36,626 nucleotides of DNA. Origin: Candidatus Corynebacterium gallistercoris. GTDB taxonomy: Bacteria; Actinomycetota; Actinomycetes; Mycobacteriales; Mycobacteriaceae. The notes beneath the pieces are model-generated. The model searched no databases, had not been told where the DNA came from, and saw only the letters and a program-made list of their open reading frames with translations. Shown one piece after another: positions 1-7,567 of the stretch. The first letter of the stretch is position 1, and each line of letters opens with the position of its first letter. The position numbers and the translations under genes are program-made. The stretch is from contig DXFZ01000031.1 of assembly GCA_019114175.1 (NCBI GenBank), positions 1 through 36,626 on the forward strand. Reading direction: 5' to 3'.

Positions 1-962
1 TGATCGTCCTCAAACAGGACATGACGTTTACATCCATGACCCTGGAGGCGCTGCAGCTGATTCTGCTGCTCATCGCTATCACGGGTTTCCTCGGGGCTAT
101 CGTCACCGGCATCACCGTGGCCACCTCAGGCCTGCAACCCATCAACCGTCTGCGCCGTGCGGCGGATAACGTCACCCGGACCGGCCAGCTGAAGCAGATC
201 CCGGTGTACACCACCGACGAGCTGGGCGCCCTGACTCAATCGTTCAACAACATGATGAGCGCCCTCCAGGAGGCGCAGACGAAGCAGAAGCGCCTCGTGG
301 CGGATGCCTCCCACGAATTGAAGACCCCGCTGACCTCATTGCGCACGAATATTGAGTTGCTCATGCTCGCCAGCAAGAACAAGAACGTGGGTATCAGTGA
401 CAAGGACAGGGAGGATATTGAGCGCGATGTCATCGCCCAGATTGAGGAGATGAGCACCCTCATCGGGGATCTAGTGGACCTCGCGCGCGAGGATGAACAG
501 CCCGCGGTGCTCACCACCTTTGACGTGGAGGACACCCTCGGTGAGTGCATTGACCGCGTGCAGCGCCGCCGCCCGGATGTCACCTTCAGCAGCTCACTGG
601 AGCGCTGGGTCGTTGACGGCGACCCGTTCGCGCTGTCCCGGGCGCTGCTCAACCTGCTGGATAACGCTGCGAAATGGTCCCCGAAAGGCGGGGTGGTGAG
701 AGTCGCCATGTTCCCTGCCGATGCTGAACGCATGTGCATTGAGGTGCAGGACTCCGGACCGGGCATCCCGGAGGAGGATCGGCCGAAGATCTTTGACCGC
801 TTCTACCGGTCCATCAGCTCGCGCTCCATGCCCGGTTCTGGGCTAGGATTGGCGATCGTGAAGCAAGTGGTTGAGCGCCACGGCGGCACGGTAGAGGTCG
901 GGGAATCTGATGATGGGGGCACGCGGATGACCGTGACCCTGCCAGGCGGTGACCAGTCTTAA
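1..962 (+). CDS. mprB: MprB-like sensor histidine kinase, 5' end outside window
   Basis: C-terminal part of a membrane sensor kinase. The reading frame is open from base 3, so the true start and the extracytoplasmic sensor lie upstream. What is visible, in order, is a hydrophobic helix (LILLLIAITGFLGAIVTGI), a HAMP linker, an H-box with SHELKTPLTSLR (phospho-acceptor His codon at 312-314), an N-box (LLDNAAKWSPKGG), a D-box (DSGPGIPEEDRPKIFDRFYR) and a G-box (GSGLGLAIVKQ). The product should autophosphorylate and pass phosphate to an OmpR-class regulator, which would be just upstream. An HtrA protease and a MoaB-fold gene follow, the order of M. tuberculosis mprA-mprB-pepD-moaB2, so I infer an envelope-stress role. 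Kinase class is certain; the MprB name rests on synteny. Confidence 0.88.
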   Translation, partial: IVLKQDMTFTSMTLEALQLILLLIAITGFLGAIVTGITVATSGLQPINRLRRAADNVTRTGQLKQIPVYTTDELGALTQSFNNMMSALQEAQTKQKRLVADASHELKTPLTSLRTNIELLMLASKNKNVGISDKDREDIERDVIAQIEEMSTLIGDLVDLAREDEQPAVLTTFDVEDTLGECIDRVQRRRPDVTFSSSLERWVVDGDPFALSRALLNLLDNAAKWSPKGGVVRVAMFPADAERMCIEVQDSGPGIPEEDRPKIFDRFYRSISSRSMPGSGLGLAIVKQVVERHGGTVEVGESDDGGTRMTVTLPGGDQS

Positions 963-1068
963 ACTCCAGGTCAGCAGCGCCACGGGTCGATTCTGGGCGT
1001 TGGCTGTGTGTCGCCTGTACGTAGCGGCCAGTTCATGGGGGTAAAAATGAGCCGTACTTCAGTGAAAG

Positions 1069-1102
1069 TGGCAGAAACATGGCAGGGAATTCTGTGGGGA
1101 AT
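1069..1102 (+). promoter_or_regulatory. Direct repeats upstream of pepD, candidate response-regulator site
   Basis: Two copies of TGGCAG start 11 bases apart (1069 and 1080). They are followed by two copies of GGGAAT starting 12 bases apart (1085 and 1097). Tandem half-sites with one-helical-turn spacing are typical of OmpR-family regulators, and the linked kinase suggests an MprA-like regulator. The site ends about 16 bases before a possible -10 box. I see no established MprA box, so this is inference only. Confidence 0.3.
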
Positions 1103-1118
1103 TTACACAACAACAGCG

Positions 1119-1124
1119 CATAAT
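1119..1124 (+). promoter_or_regulatory. Putative -10 box of pepD
   Basis: CATAAT is positioned to start transcription near 1131. A transcript from there would carry AAAGGGAG at 1139-1146 and the ATG at 1153 after a leader of about 22 bases. It could alternatively be read leaderless from the ATG at 1132. No good -35 hexamer is visible. Confidence 0.4.
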
Positions 1125-1152
1125 GGGGCACATGAACGAAAGGGAGCACGCG

Positions 1153-2424
1153 ATGAACAACAACGAGCCAACACAGGAATTCTCCACCTTCCCTGGTGCA
1201 CCGGACTTCCGGGCCTACACGAACCAACCCCACAGCGGCGGCTACGGGGATGCTGCTAGACCGGCGAATGGTGGCCAAGCCGGGGTGCCGGGACCGGCCG
1301 TCGCAGTAAAAAGGAAGGAGAGCAAGCGGTGGTCCACCCCCTCTGTGGCAGCCCTGCTGCTAGCCGGAGCGGTGCTCGCCTCTGGCACGACATACGTGGC
1401 GATGGACACCTTTGGCGGCTCTAACTCCGCGGTGACCTCATCCTTTAACAGCTCTGGATCCACCAGCAGCGGCGCGAAGACGGAGAACACATCCAACCCC
1501 GTGGAGCCGGGGTCCGCCACGGACATCGCCAACAAAGTGCTGCCCTCCGTGGTCTCCATTAGCGTCACCACCGCCAGCGGAGGGGACGAGGGCTCGGGTT
1601 CCATCATCTCTTCTGATGGCATGATCCTCACCAACAACCACGTGGTCTCCGCAGCCGCCAACGGCGGGGCGCGGATTGAGGTGGTGCTCTATGACGGGCG
1701 CACGTTGCCGGCGAAGATCGTGGCAACTGACCCTCAGACCGATATCGCGGTGATTAAGGCGGAGGGTGTCGGTGACCTGCCGCCGATCTCCTTCGGCGAT
1801 TCCCAAGCGGTCAACGTCGGTGACGCGGTGATGGCTATCGGCTCCCCGCTGGGCTTGAGCTCCACGGTGACCACCGGCATCGTATCCGCCAAGAACCGCC
1901 CCGTGCAGGCCACGGGTGAGCGCGGCGGGGAGGCCTCCCTCATCGATGCCATTCAGACGGACGCGTCCATCAACCCCGGCAACTCAGGCGGCGCGCTGGT
2001 GAACATGAACGGTGAGCTCATCGGTATCCCCACGGTCATCGCGACCACGGGCGGGTCCAGCCAGACAGCCGGTTCGATCGGCCTGGGCTTCGCCATCCCG
2101 ATCGACCAGGCGGAGCGCACCGCCCGCCAGCTCATTGATGAAGGCAAGGCACAGCACCCCATCATCGGGGCCACGATCAACACCCGGTCTACGGTGATCG
2201 GAGCGGAGATCGCGGAGGTGAACCCGGGCAGCCCGGCGGAAGAGGCAGGACTGAAGTCCGGCGACGTGGTCACGCACGTGGATGACCGCCGCGTGGATTC
2301 CGGCGTGGGCCTCATCGCCGCCATTCGCTCGCACGCGGTGGGGGACAAGATCGCCCTGCGCGTTCGGGAAGGCGAGGACGGGCCGGAGCGCACCGTGGAG
2401 GTCACGCTCACAGCCTCCGAGTAG
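1153..2424 (+). CDS. pepD: PepD/HtrA-family membrane-anchored serine protease with PDZ domain
   Basis: Trypsin-like protease and chaperone for damaged envelope proteins. Numbered from the ATG at 1153, there is a Pro/Gly-rich cytoplasmic N-terminus (1-60), one membrane anchor (about 63-85), a Ser/Thr-rich linker, the protease domain and a C-terminal PDZ domain (about 335-415). The catalytic triad is visible: His163 (TNNHVV), Asp197 (QTDIAVIK) and Ser278 (NPGNSGGAL). The PDZ segment contains GSPAEEAGLKSGDVV. I chose 1153 because AAAGGGAG lies 6 bases upstream; in-frame ATGs at 1123 and 1132 are alternatives and would add at most 10 residues. It follows the MprB-like kinase and precedes the MoaB-fold gene, as in mycobacteria, where MprA and SigE control pepD. 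Confidence 0.93.
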   Translation: MNNNEPTQEFSTFPGAPDFRAYTNQPHSGGYGDAARPANGGQAGVPGPAVAVKRKESKRWSTPSVAALLLAGAVLASGTTYVAMDTFGGSNSAVTSSFNSSGSTSSGAKTENTSNPVEPGSATDIANKVLPSVVSISVTTASGGDEGSGSIISSDGMILTNNHVVSAAANGGARIEVVLYDGRTLPAKIVATDPQTDIAVIKAEGVGDLPPISFGDSQAVNVGDAVMAIGSPLGLSSTVTTGIVSAKNRPVQATGERGGEASLIDAIQTDASINPGNSGGALVNMNGELIGIPTVIATTGGSSQTAGSIGLGFAIPIDQAERTARQLIDEGKAQHPIIGATINTRSTVIGAEIAEVNPGSPAEEAGLKSGDVVTHVDDRRVDSGVGLIAAIRSHAVGDKIALRVREGEDGPERTVEVTLTASE

Positions 2425-2431
2425 CACAAAT

Positions 2432-2473
2432 GCGGGCGGGAAAACATTCCCGTTCGCCTGTACAGGCGCCCGC
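2432..2473 (+). promoter_or_regulatory. Nested inverted repeats between pepD and moaB
   Basis: An outer pair, GCGGGCG (2432-2438) and CGCCCGC (2467-2473), encloses an inner stem CGGGAA-aaca-TTCCCG (2437-2452). The two stems share bases and so are alternatives or a partial nest. No T-tract follows, so a classical terminator is unlikely. It may attenuate pepD read-through or act at the DNA level. Confidence 0.35.
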
Positions 2474-2487
2474 CTTCGGGTTACGGT
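2459..2487 (+). promoter_or_regulatory. Putative promoter of moaB
   Basis: TGTACA (2459-2464), 17 bases, then TACGGT (2482-2487). The -35 lies within a perfect 10-bp palindrome, CCTGTACAGG (2457-2466), which could be an operator. The predicted start near 2494 leaves a leader of about 30 bases containing the ribosome-binding site. Confidence 0.35.
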
Positions 2488-2523
2488 TAGTGCAGAGAAA
2501 GACTTTGTTCGAAGGAGAACGTC

Positions 2524-3183
2524 ATGGCTTCGCAGGAAACGGCCGCCCCCGCAGTTGATCCCACGGTTGACCCCGCAGTTGAACCCGCAGGCAACTTTGA
2601 TCCCGTGCTGCAGGATGCGCAGCGCGCCAGCCAGTTGTTGGGCGACATTCCGGAGCCGGATGATGAGATGTTCCGCTCGCTCGATGCACAAGACCGCACT
2701 CGTGGCGAGCGCCCTTTGAGCCCGCTCCTGCACGCCATGGTCGTCATCGTCTCCGATGAGCCTGAGGGTGCGAACCGCTCCGGGGAGCTGGTCGCGGAGC
2801 TCCTCAGCGAGGAGGATTTCCTGGTGGATGCGGTGCTGCAGGTAGAGTCTCGCAAGCCCGCGATCCGCAAGGCCATCCAGACCGCCGTCGTGGGTGGCGC
2901 GGACCTGGTGGTCACCATCGGTGCCACGGGCACCGGCCCGCGGGATAAGGCCCCGGAGGCGACCCGCGCGGAGCTCGACAAGAAGATCCCCGGCATCGCG
3001 GAGGCGCTGCGGGCTTCCGGCTTGTCCGCGAATTCTCTGGAGGCGGGGCTTTCCCGCGGCATCGCCGGCATTTCCGGTTCCACGGTGGTGGTGAACTTGG
3101 CCGGTACTCGTGGTGCGATTCGCGATGGCATGGCCACGCTAGGCCCGCTGGTGCGCCACGTGATCGCGGACATGAACCGGTGA
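2524..3183 (+). CDS. moaB: MoaB/Mog-fold molybdenum cofactor biosynthesis-type protein
   Basis: A 219-residue MoaB/MogA-type protein; the family adenylylates molybdopterin before metal insertion. The Rossmann-like core starts near residue 72 (LHAMVVIVSDEPEGANRSG). It has the substrate-loop signature TIGATGTGPRDKAPEAT and a C-terminal segment SRGIAGISGSTVVVNLAGTR close to the family pattern. The first 70 residues are an extra acidic, proline-rich tail that includes three 12-base tandem repeats (2551-2586, read as AVDP/TVDP/AVEP). The ATG has AAGGAG six bases upstream. Its position after pepD matches M. tuberculosis moaB2. The next molybdotransferase homologue is glp, 2.3 kb away and not in the same transcript. 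Whether it works in cofactor synthesis here is not shown by the sequence. Confidence 0.88.
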   Translation: MASQETAAPAVDPTVDPAVEPAGNFDPVLQDAQRASQLLGDIPEPDDEMFRSLDAQDRTRGERPLSPLLHAMVVIVSDEPEGANRSGELVAELLSEEDFLVDAVLQVESRKPAIRKAIQTAVVGGADLVVTIGATGTGPRDKAPEATRAELDKKIPGIAEALRASGLSANSLEAGLSRGIAGISGSTVVVNLAGTRGAIRDGMATLGPLVRHVIADMNR

Positions 3184-3368
3184 GTTCCCCACGTTCCCGC
3201 AGGCCACGGCGGGTCTTCGGCTCGCTGGGTAAGTCCGGGGAGGTGGGTGGTTATTTTATTGGGGGCGACGCCACCCCCGCCACCCCGCACCCCGCCTCAG
3301 ATGGGGATGAGCGTGGGTATTTTGATGAGAGCTTCTGGGAGGAGCAACGCCCTCCACATTGGGGCTAA
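3180..3368 (+). CDS. Possible small protein (62 aa) overlapping the moaB stop
   Basis: This frame begins at a GTG overlapping the moaB stop (GTGA) and ends at 3368, directly abutting the convergent mscL stop at 3369. The C-terminal part (GYFDESFWEEQRPPHWG) is acidic and aromatic and looks like real protein. The middle (IGGDATPATPHPAS) is encoded by a copy of the dispersed GGTGGCGTCGC element read on its C-rich strand. I do not recognise a function. The alternative is a chance open frame in an intergenic gap. The four-base overlap and exact packing against mscL favour a translationally coupled small gene. Confidence 0.4.
   Translation: MSSPRSRRPRRVFGSLGKSGEVGGYFIGGDATPATPHPASDGDERGYFDESFWEEQRPPHWG
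3251..3296 (-). repeat. Dispersed G-rich/A-tract element, copy A
   Basis: On the minus strand this reads as a G-rich run, the exact core GGTGGCGTCGC (plus coordinates 3265-3275), CCCCC, then AATAAAATAA. It lies between moaB and mscL, inside the possible 62-aa gene. GGGGG and CCCCC around the core could pair. Confidence 0.6.
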
Positions 3369-3794
3369 TTACTCTGCGTGGCGCCCGGTAGAGGTGGTGC
3401 CGCGCTGCTCAGCCAGCAGGTCACGGATCTCGGCCAGCAGCTCGGTTTCGGTGGCGACGGCCTCTTCCGGCTCGATGCCCTTGCGGCGGGCGTTGATCTC
3501 GGCCAGCTTGTTCATCGGCATGATCATGATGAAGTAGATCACGGCGGCGATGATGAGGAAGTTGATGGCGGCGGTGATGACGCTGCCCAGGTCAACAAAG
3601 GTGGCGTCGTTACCCTCGCGGATGTGGAAACCGAGGCCCACGTCCGGGGAACCGCCCACGGCAGCGAGCAGTGGGTTGACGATACCGTCCGTGAAAGCGG
3701 TGACGATGGCGGTGAATGCGGTACCGATGATGACGGCGACTGCCAGCTCCATGACGTTGCCGCGCATGATGAACTTCTTAAAACCTTCAAACAC
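3369..3794 (-). CDS. mscL: Large-conductance mechanosensitive channel MscL
   Basis: Homopentameric inner-membrane channel that opens under membrane tension to release solutes on hypo-osmotic shock. The product is 141 residues, within the usual 130-150. It starts VFEGFKKFIMRGNVMELAVA, the conserved N-terminal amphipathic helix leading into TM1 (VMELAVAVIIGTAFTAIVTA). A periplasmic loop and TM2 (INFLIIAAVIYFIMIMP) follow, then the charged C-terminal bundle (LLAEIRDLLAEQ). I set the start at the GTG at 3794, preceded by GAGAGGA; longer readings extend into the upstream gene's end and lose the family N-terminus. It lies about 40 bases downstream of the 5-FCL gene on the same strand and is probably co-transcribed with it. 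Confidence 0.94.
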   Translation of the reverse strand: MFEGFKKFIMRGNVMELAVAVIIGTAFTAIVTAFTDGIVNPLLAAVGGSPDVGLGFHIREGNDATFVDLGSVITAAINFLIIAAVIYFIMIMPMNKLAEINARRKGIEPEEAVATETELLAEIRDLLAEQRGTTSTGRHAE

Positions 3795-3834
3795 GTGAAG
3801 TGTTCCTCTCTGATTAGGAATGGGGGATGGTGCT

Positions 3835-4473
3835 TTAGGGATGGGAGGTGATGTGCACACCTGAGGGTGTGATGACTGCATTAACCGTGAGATCATGCGG
3901 TTCCGCAGGGATCTCAGGCACGAATTCCTCATCGTTGATGAGGGCGTAAACGTTTCCTGCAAAGGTCGGCTGTGGTGAGAACGATGCGAAGGCTCTATCG
4001 TAGAAGCCTCCACCCTGACCCAATCTATAGCCTCTGTAGTCTACTGCCAAGGCGGGCACGATGAACAATTGGCACAACTCATCCACGTGTGTGATGGGCT
4101 CCCCCGCTGGTTCCCGGATGCCCCAGGTCCCGGAGTGAAGGTTGTCGCCGGTGAACTCCACCCACTCCAGCTGCTTCGCCAAAGGGCCGGTGAGCCCGGC
4201 CTCTGCTGCGCCGGAGATGGGCACAATGCGTGGCAGGATCACGCGGGCGCCGGTGCTGAGCAGGAACTCGGGCAGATCCGCCCCGCCGGGTTCACCGGGC
4301 AGTGGAGCGTAGGCGGCCACGCAGCAGGGTTGCTCACCGGCTACCCCGGAAATGACGCGGCGGAGGTGGTTCTGGGTAGCGGTGTGCAGGGATTCACGGC
4401 CTTCGGGCGGAAGGTTTTCGCGTGCTGCGCGGGTGCGCTGGCGAGCGCGGGACTTGGGCGAAAGTGGCGGCAT
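3835..4473 (-). CDS. 5-formyltetrahydrofolate cyclo-ligase
   Basis: Converts 5-formyl-THF to 5,10-methenyl-THF using ATP, returning the stored folate to one-carbon metabolism; cytosolic. The 212-residue length fits the YgfA/MTHFS family. The N-terminus has the basic KSRARQRTRAAREN segment. The C-terminal nucleotide-binding signature is VDYRGYRLGQGGGFYDRA, close to the family pattern with RLGxGxGxYDR. The ATG at 4473 has no ribosome-binding site but sits 7 bases from a perfect TAGAAT box, so the mRNA is probably leaderless. It is divergent from galU across a gap of only about 60 bases. Identification is firm. Confidence 0.93.
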   Translation of the reverse strand: MPPLSPKSRARQRTRAARENLPPEGRESLHTATQNHLRRVISGVAGEQPCCVAAYAPLPGEPGGADLPEFLLSTGARVILPRIVPISGAAEAGLTGPLAKQLEWVEFTGDNLHSGTWGIREPAGEPITHVDELCQLFIVPALAVDYRGYRLGQGGGFYDRAFASFSPQPTFAGNVYALINDEEFVPEIPAEPHDLTVNAVITPSGVHITSHP

Positions 4474-4479
4474 AAGGAC

Positions 4480-4485
4480 ATTCTA
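4480..4485 (-). promoter_or_regulatory. -10 box of the 5-FCL/mscL transcript, leaderless type
   Basis: TAGAAT on the minus strand ends 7 bases before the ATG at 4473. No Shine-Dalgarno sequence lies between, so transcription should start at or next to the start codon. Confidence 0.6.
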
Positions 4486-4520
4486 AAGCGTGGCTCCACC
4501 GCCTACCCCGCCCCAACCGG

Positions 4521-4526
4521 TACCAT
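4521..4526 (+). promoter_or_regulatory. -10 box of galU, leaderless type
   Basis: TACCAT ends 8 bases before the ATG at 4534, fitting the actinobacterial TANNNT box at -13 to -8 for leaderless messages. This favours 4534 over the in-frame ATG at 4525, which overlaps the box. Confidence 0.5.
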
Positions 4527-4533
4527 GCAACGC

Positions 4534-5469
4534 ATGACTGTTAACCCTTCTACGTCCGCGGCCGGCAACGCCGGCCAGCCCGGCCAGTCCGGCTTGCGCA
4601 CCGTTGTTGTGCCCGCCGCTGGCTTGGGTACTCGCTTCCTTCCCGCCACGAAGACCGTGCCGAAGGAACTGCTACCGGTCGTGGATACCCCGGGCATCGA
4701 GCTCATCGCCAAGGAAGCAGCTGATGCAGGTGCGGAGCGGTTGGCCATCATCACTGCGCCGAAGAAGACCGGAATCATGGGTCACTTCGATACGGACGAA
4801 GAGCTGGAGTCCACCCTGGAGGGCAGGGGCAAGGAAGAGCAGCTCAACAAGGTCCGCGCCACCGATGGGCTCATCAAGGCGGTCGCCGTAGAGCAGGAAA
4901 AGCCGCTGGGGCTCGGCCACGCCATCGGCTTGGCGGAAGAGGTCCTTGATGACGATGAGCAGTGCTTCGCCGTCATGCTCCCGGACGATCTGGTTCTGCC
5001 CTTCGGGGTGATGGAGAAAATGCTCAAGGTGCGCGAGAAGTTCGGCGGCTCCGTGCTCTGCGCCTTTGAGGTTCCGCGTGAAGAGGTCTACAACTACGGC
5101 GTCTTTGACGTGGAGACGTCCGAAGGTAAGGACGTCAAGCGCATCAATGGCATGGTGGAAAAGCCGGATGTAGAGGATGCTCCCTCCAACTTCGTTGCCA
5201 CCGGCCGCTACCTGCTGGACCGGGCCGTGTTCGATGCGCTAAAGCGCACCAAGCCGGGCAAGGGCGGGGAAATTCAGATTACCGATGCCATCGAGCTCAT
5301 GATCACTGAAGGCCACCCCGTGCACATCGTCATCCATGATGGCCAGCGCCACGACCTCGGTAATCCTGGAGGCTACATCCGCGCCTGCGTGGACTTCGCC
5401 CTGCAGGATGACACCTACGGACCAAGCCTTCGCGGCTGGTTGAGCAAGCGCCTGGACGAGGAAAGTTAA
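4534..5469 (+). CDS. galU: UTP--glucose-1-phosphate uridylyltransferase
   Basis: Makes UDP-glucose from glucose-1-phosphate and UTP, feeding trehalose, glycogen and envelope polysaccharides. From 4534 the protein has 311 residues, typical of bacterial GalU. The nucleotide-binding signature AAGLGTRFLPATKTVPKE is near residue 25. PDDLVLP, the VEKP segment, the GRYLLD block and GEIQITDAIELM follow in family order. The open frame runs far upstream to 4069, but that part is antisense to the 5-FCL gene; the family N-terminus and the -10 box place the start at 4534. The glp gene follows 39 bases later with its own ribosome-binding site, as in mycobacteria (galU-moeA). Confidence 0.95.
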   Translation: MTVNPSTSAAGNAGQPGQSGLRTVVVPAAGLGTRFLPATKTVPKELLPVVDTPGIELIAKEAADAGAERLAIITAPKKTGIMGHFDTDEELESTLEGRGKEEQLNKVRATDGLIKAVAVEQEKPLGLGHAIGLAEEVLDDDEQCFAVMLPDDLVLPFGVMEKMLKVREKFGGSVLCAFEVPREEVYNYGVFDVETSEGKDVKRINGMVEKPDVEDAPSNFVATGRYLLDRAVFDALKRTKPGKGGEIQITDAIELMITEGHPVHIVIHDGQRHDLGNPGGYIRACVDFALQDDTYGPSLRGWLSKRLDEES

Positions 5470-5508
5470 CCGGCTTTACCCCACGTAGTTCTGGAAAGGA
5501 TTCGCCCC

Positions 5509-6780
5509 ATGCGGACAGTTGAAGAGCAGCTCGCAGCCATCACCGCTGCGGCGGTGACCCCTGAGCCTGTCCGCATCGCGATTTCTGAGGCCCTCGGCCT
5601 GCGCTGCGCCGAGCGCGTGGAAGGCACCGGCAACGTTCCCGGTTTTGACCAGGCCGCCGTGGATGGTTACGCGGTGCGCAGCGTCGATGTCCGGCAGGCT
5701 ATTTCTGTGGGCGACGCCCCCGCGGACTCAGACAACTCCCGCGTGCGTGAGGTGCTTCCCATCGTCGGCGAAGTCACCGCCGGATCCAACCGGCCCATCC
5801 GCCTGCAGCCACGCCAAGCCGTGCGCGTGCACACGGGCGCGCCACTCCCGGCGCTCGCCGATGCCGTGCTGCCCCTCGACTGGGCCGAGCCAGAGGGCCG
5901 GCGCATCCGCCCGCTGTATGAGGTCGCCTCCGGGGAGTTCGTCCACCGCGAGGGTTCTGACGTGCAGTCCGGGGACGTGGTGGTGGAGCAAGGCGCTGTC
6001 ATCGGCGCGGCCCAGGTGGGCCTGTTGGCCGCCGTCGGCCGCTCCAAGGTGCTGGTGTACCCGCGGCCCCGCATGGCTGTGCTCTCCTTCGGTCAGGAAC
6101 TCGTGGACATCGACCGCGACCCCGGCCTGGGCCAGGTCTATGACGTGAACTCCTACGCGCTGGCCGCCGCAGGACGGGAGGCTGGGGCGGACGTGCACCG
6201 CATCGGCATCGTGGGGGGCGAACCCCGCAAGCTCAAGGACATCATCGAAGGCCAGCTCATCCGCTCGGAGATCGTCGTGATCGCCGGCGGTGTCGGCGGG
6301 GAGGCCAGCGACAGGTTGCGTGAAGCCATCGACGAGCTCGGGGAGATGACCACCGAACGCGTGGCCATGCACCCCGGCTCCGTCATGGGCTTCGGAACCC
6401 TGGGCCCAGACCGCGTGCCAACCTTTCTGCTGCCCGGCAACCCCAGCGCGGCCCTCATCGCCTTCGAAGTGATGGTCCGCCCCCTCGTGCAGCTCATCCG
6501 TGGGCAGCGGCAATCTACCCGAAAGATGGTCAAGGCGCGCACCATCGCTTCCATCGCGTCCGCACCCTACCGGCGCGGCTTCATCCGCGGCCAGCTCATG
6601 CGTGACCGGGAAACCAGGGAGTTCCTCGTGGACCCGTTGGGCGCGGCCAACGGCGGGGAGCCCACGCACCTTCTGGGCAGCCACGGCCAAGCAAACTGCC
6701 TCATTGTCATTCCTGCGGACGTGGAGTACGTCAGCCCAGGTCAGGAGGTTGACGTGATGTTCTTAAGCAACCGCAGCTAG
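5509..6780 (+). CDS. glp: Glp, gephyrin/MoeA-like molybdotransferase homologue of the divisome
   Basis: A 423-residue MoeA/gephyrin-fold protein. MoeA_N carries FDQAAVDGYAVRS and VHTGAPLPALADAVLPLDW; the MoCF-binding core carries LSFGQELVD and YDVNSYALAAAGREAG; MoeA_C follows HPGSVMGFGTL and LLPGNPSAALIAFEVMVRP. The core loop that in catalytic MoeA reads TGGxSxGxxD is here AGGVGGEASD (259-268), a clear departure. In Corynebacterium glutamicum the homologous protein Glp binds FtsZ and a membrane receptor, GlpR. A glpR homologue lies two genes downstream (7568), which supports that role rather than, or besides, molybdate insertion. AAAGGA precedes the ATG by 8 bases. Confidence 0.88.
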   Translation: MRTVEEQLAAITAAAVTPEPVRIAISEALGLRCAERVEGTGNVPGFDQAAVDGYAVRSVDVRQAISVGDAPADSDNSRVREVLPIVGEVTAGSNRPIRLQPRQAVRVHTGAPLPALADAVLPLDWAEPEGRRIRPLYEVASGEFVHREGSDVQSGDVVVEQGAVIGAAQVGLLAAVGRSKVLVYPRPRMAVLSFGQELVDIDRDPGLGQVYDVNSYALAAAGREAGADVHRIGIVGGEPRKLKDIIEGQLIRSEIVVIAGGVGGEASDRLREAIDELGEMTTERVAMHPGSVMGFGTLGPDRVPTFLLPGNPSAALIAFEVMVRPLVQLIRGQRQSTRKMVKARTIASIASAPYRRGFIRGQLMRDRETREFLVDPLGAANGGEPTHLLGSHGQANCLIVIPADVEYVSPGQEVDVMFLSNRS

Positions 6781-6798
6781 CCAGTCACTGCGCCGAAG

Positions 6799-7470
6799 AT
6801 GTTTAGTCTTGACAGTCAGCCTGGCTGGCCCATGTCAGCGGGTCCGGTGTGGGTGGGCGGGGGTGGCGTCGCCCACGAAAGAAATGCCATCGCACTGCGG
6901 GAGCTGCGCAGAAAAGACGGGCAGCAGTGGCGGCAGCTGCGCATCGACGATGAGGCGGAACTGCGGCGCGTGGAGCCGACAGTCGACGCGGCGTGGGAGG
7001 ACGTCCACGGCGCGCAGGGGTGGAGGGCGAACTTCTCCAACCTCAAGGCCCTGGCCAAAGCCGGGGTGGTGGTGCCGATGGCGATCGTCGTGGACGGGCA
7101 CTTTGCCGGGCAGATGACGATCGGCAATATCCAACCCGGCAGGATCTCCAGCGGATGGATCGGCTACTGGATCGGGAGCCGCTGGGCGGGCAGGGGAGTG
7201 GCGACGGCGGCGCTGGCGATGGCGGTGGACCACGCGTTCGGACCGATGGGCCTGCATAGGCTGGAGGCGACCGTGATGGAGGATAACCCCGCGAGCCTGG
7301 CGGTGCTGCGGAAGGCGGGATTCAGGATCGAGGGCCACCTGAGGAAGAACCTGCACATCAATGGCCGGTGGACGGACCACGTTCTCACAGCGCAGACGGT
7401 AGAAGACGTGCCATACGGCGGCCGAGTGAATGATCTGGTCCGGCGCGGGCTTATATGTATGGAACCTTAG
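6799..7470 (+). CDS. rimJ: RimJ-like GNAT-family N-acetyltransferase
   Basis: A 223-residue acetyltransferase of the GNAT fold. The RimJ/RimL group acetylates N-termini of ribosomal proteins, though this member's substrate is not evident. Conserved pieces are the N-terminal PGWP motif, LRELRRKDGQQW, the acetyl-CoA region GYWIGSRWAGRGVATAALAM and NPASLAVLRKAGFRIEGHLRKNL, including the usual EATV and N/A contacts. Residues 17-29 (VWVGGGGVAHERN) are encoded by a copy of the dispersed GGTGGCGTCGC element, in a stretch that in relatives is variable between PGWP and the first beta strand. No clear ribosome-binding site precedes the ATG at 6799; an ATG at 6832 is possible but would remove PGWP. Synteny with moeA-rimJ of M. 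tuberculosis supports the name. Confidence 0.85.
   Translation: MFSLDSQPGWPMSAGPVWVGGGGVAHERNAIALRELRRKDGQQWRQLRIDDEAELRRVEPTVDAAWEDVHGAQGWRANFSNLKALAKAGVVVPMAIVVDGHFAGQMTIGNIQPGRISSGWIGYWIGSRWAGRGVATAALAMAVDHAFGPMGLHRLEATVMEDNPASLAVLRKAGFRIEGHLRKNLHINGRWTDHVLTAQTVEDVPYGGRVNDLVRRGLICMEP
6849..6886 (+). repeat. Dispersed G-rich/A-tract element, copy B
   Basis: A G-rich run, the exact core GGTGGCGTCGC (6862-6872), CCAC, then GAAAGAAA. It lies within the rimJ reading frame on the coding strand and is translated as GGGGVA. The run GTGGGCG before the core can pair with CGCCCAC across it. Confidence 0.65.
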
Positions 7471-7477
7471 AAGGCGA

Positions 7478-7495
7478 CCGGCGTGGCACCGCCGG
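7478..7495 (+). terminator. Weak hairpin after rimJ
   Basis: Perfect stem CCGGCG-tggcac-CGCCGG eight bases after the rimJ stop. There is no T-run after it, so termination may be partial or the structure may simply separate rimJ from glpR. Confidence 0.3.
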
Positions 7496-7525
7496 TGGCG
7501 GGCCGGCGCTGGGGTAGCGTGGGGG

Positions 7526-7531
7526 TACTTT
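7526..7531 (+). promoter_or_regulatory. Putative -10 box of glpR
   Basis: TACTTT in a locally AT-rich patch (7526-7542) would start transcription near 7538. This leaves a leader of about 30 bases that contains the strong GAGGAGG ribosome-binding site at 7551-7557. Confidence 0.35.
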
Positions 7532-7567
7532 AAAAATTTTGCCTGTTTGTGAGGAGGACCCTCAGCT

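Noticed and set aside
1008..1259. 83-codon plus-strand frame overlapping the start of pepD
   Set aside because: It runs through the pepD promoter and ribosome-binding site in another frame and has no protein-like features.
5705..5730. GCGACGCCCCCG in glp as another copy of the dispersed element
   Set aside because: It matches only part of the core, lacks the A-tract and lies in conserved MoeA coding sequence.
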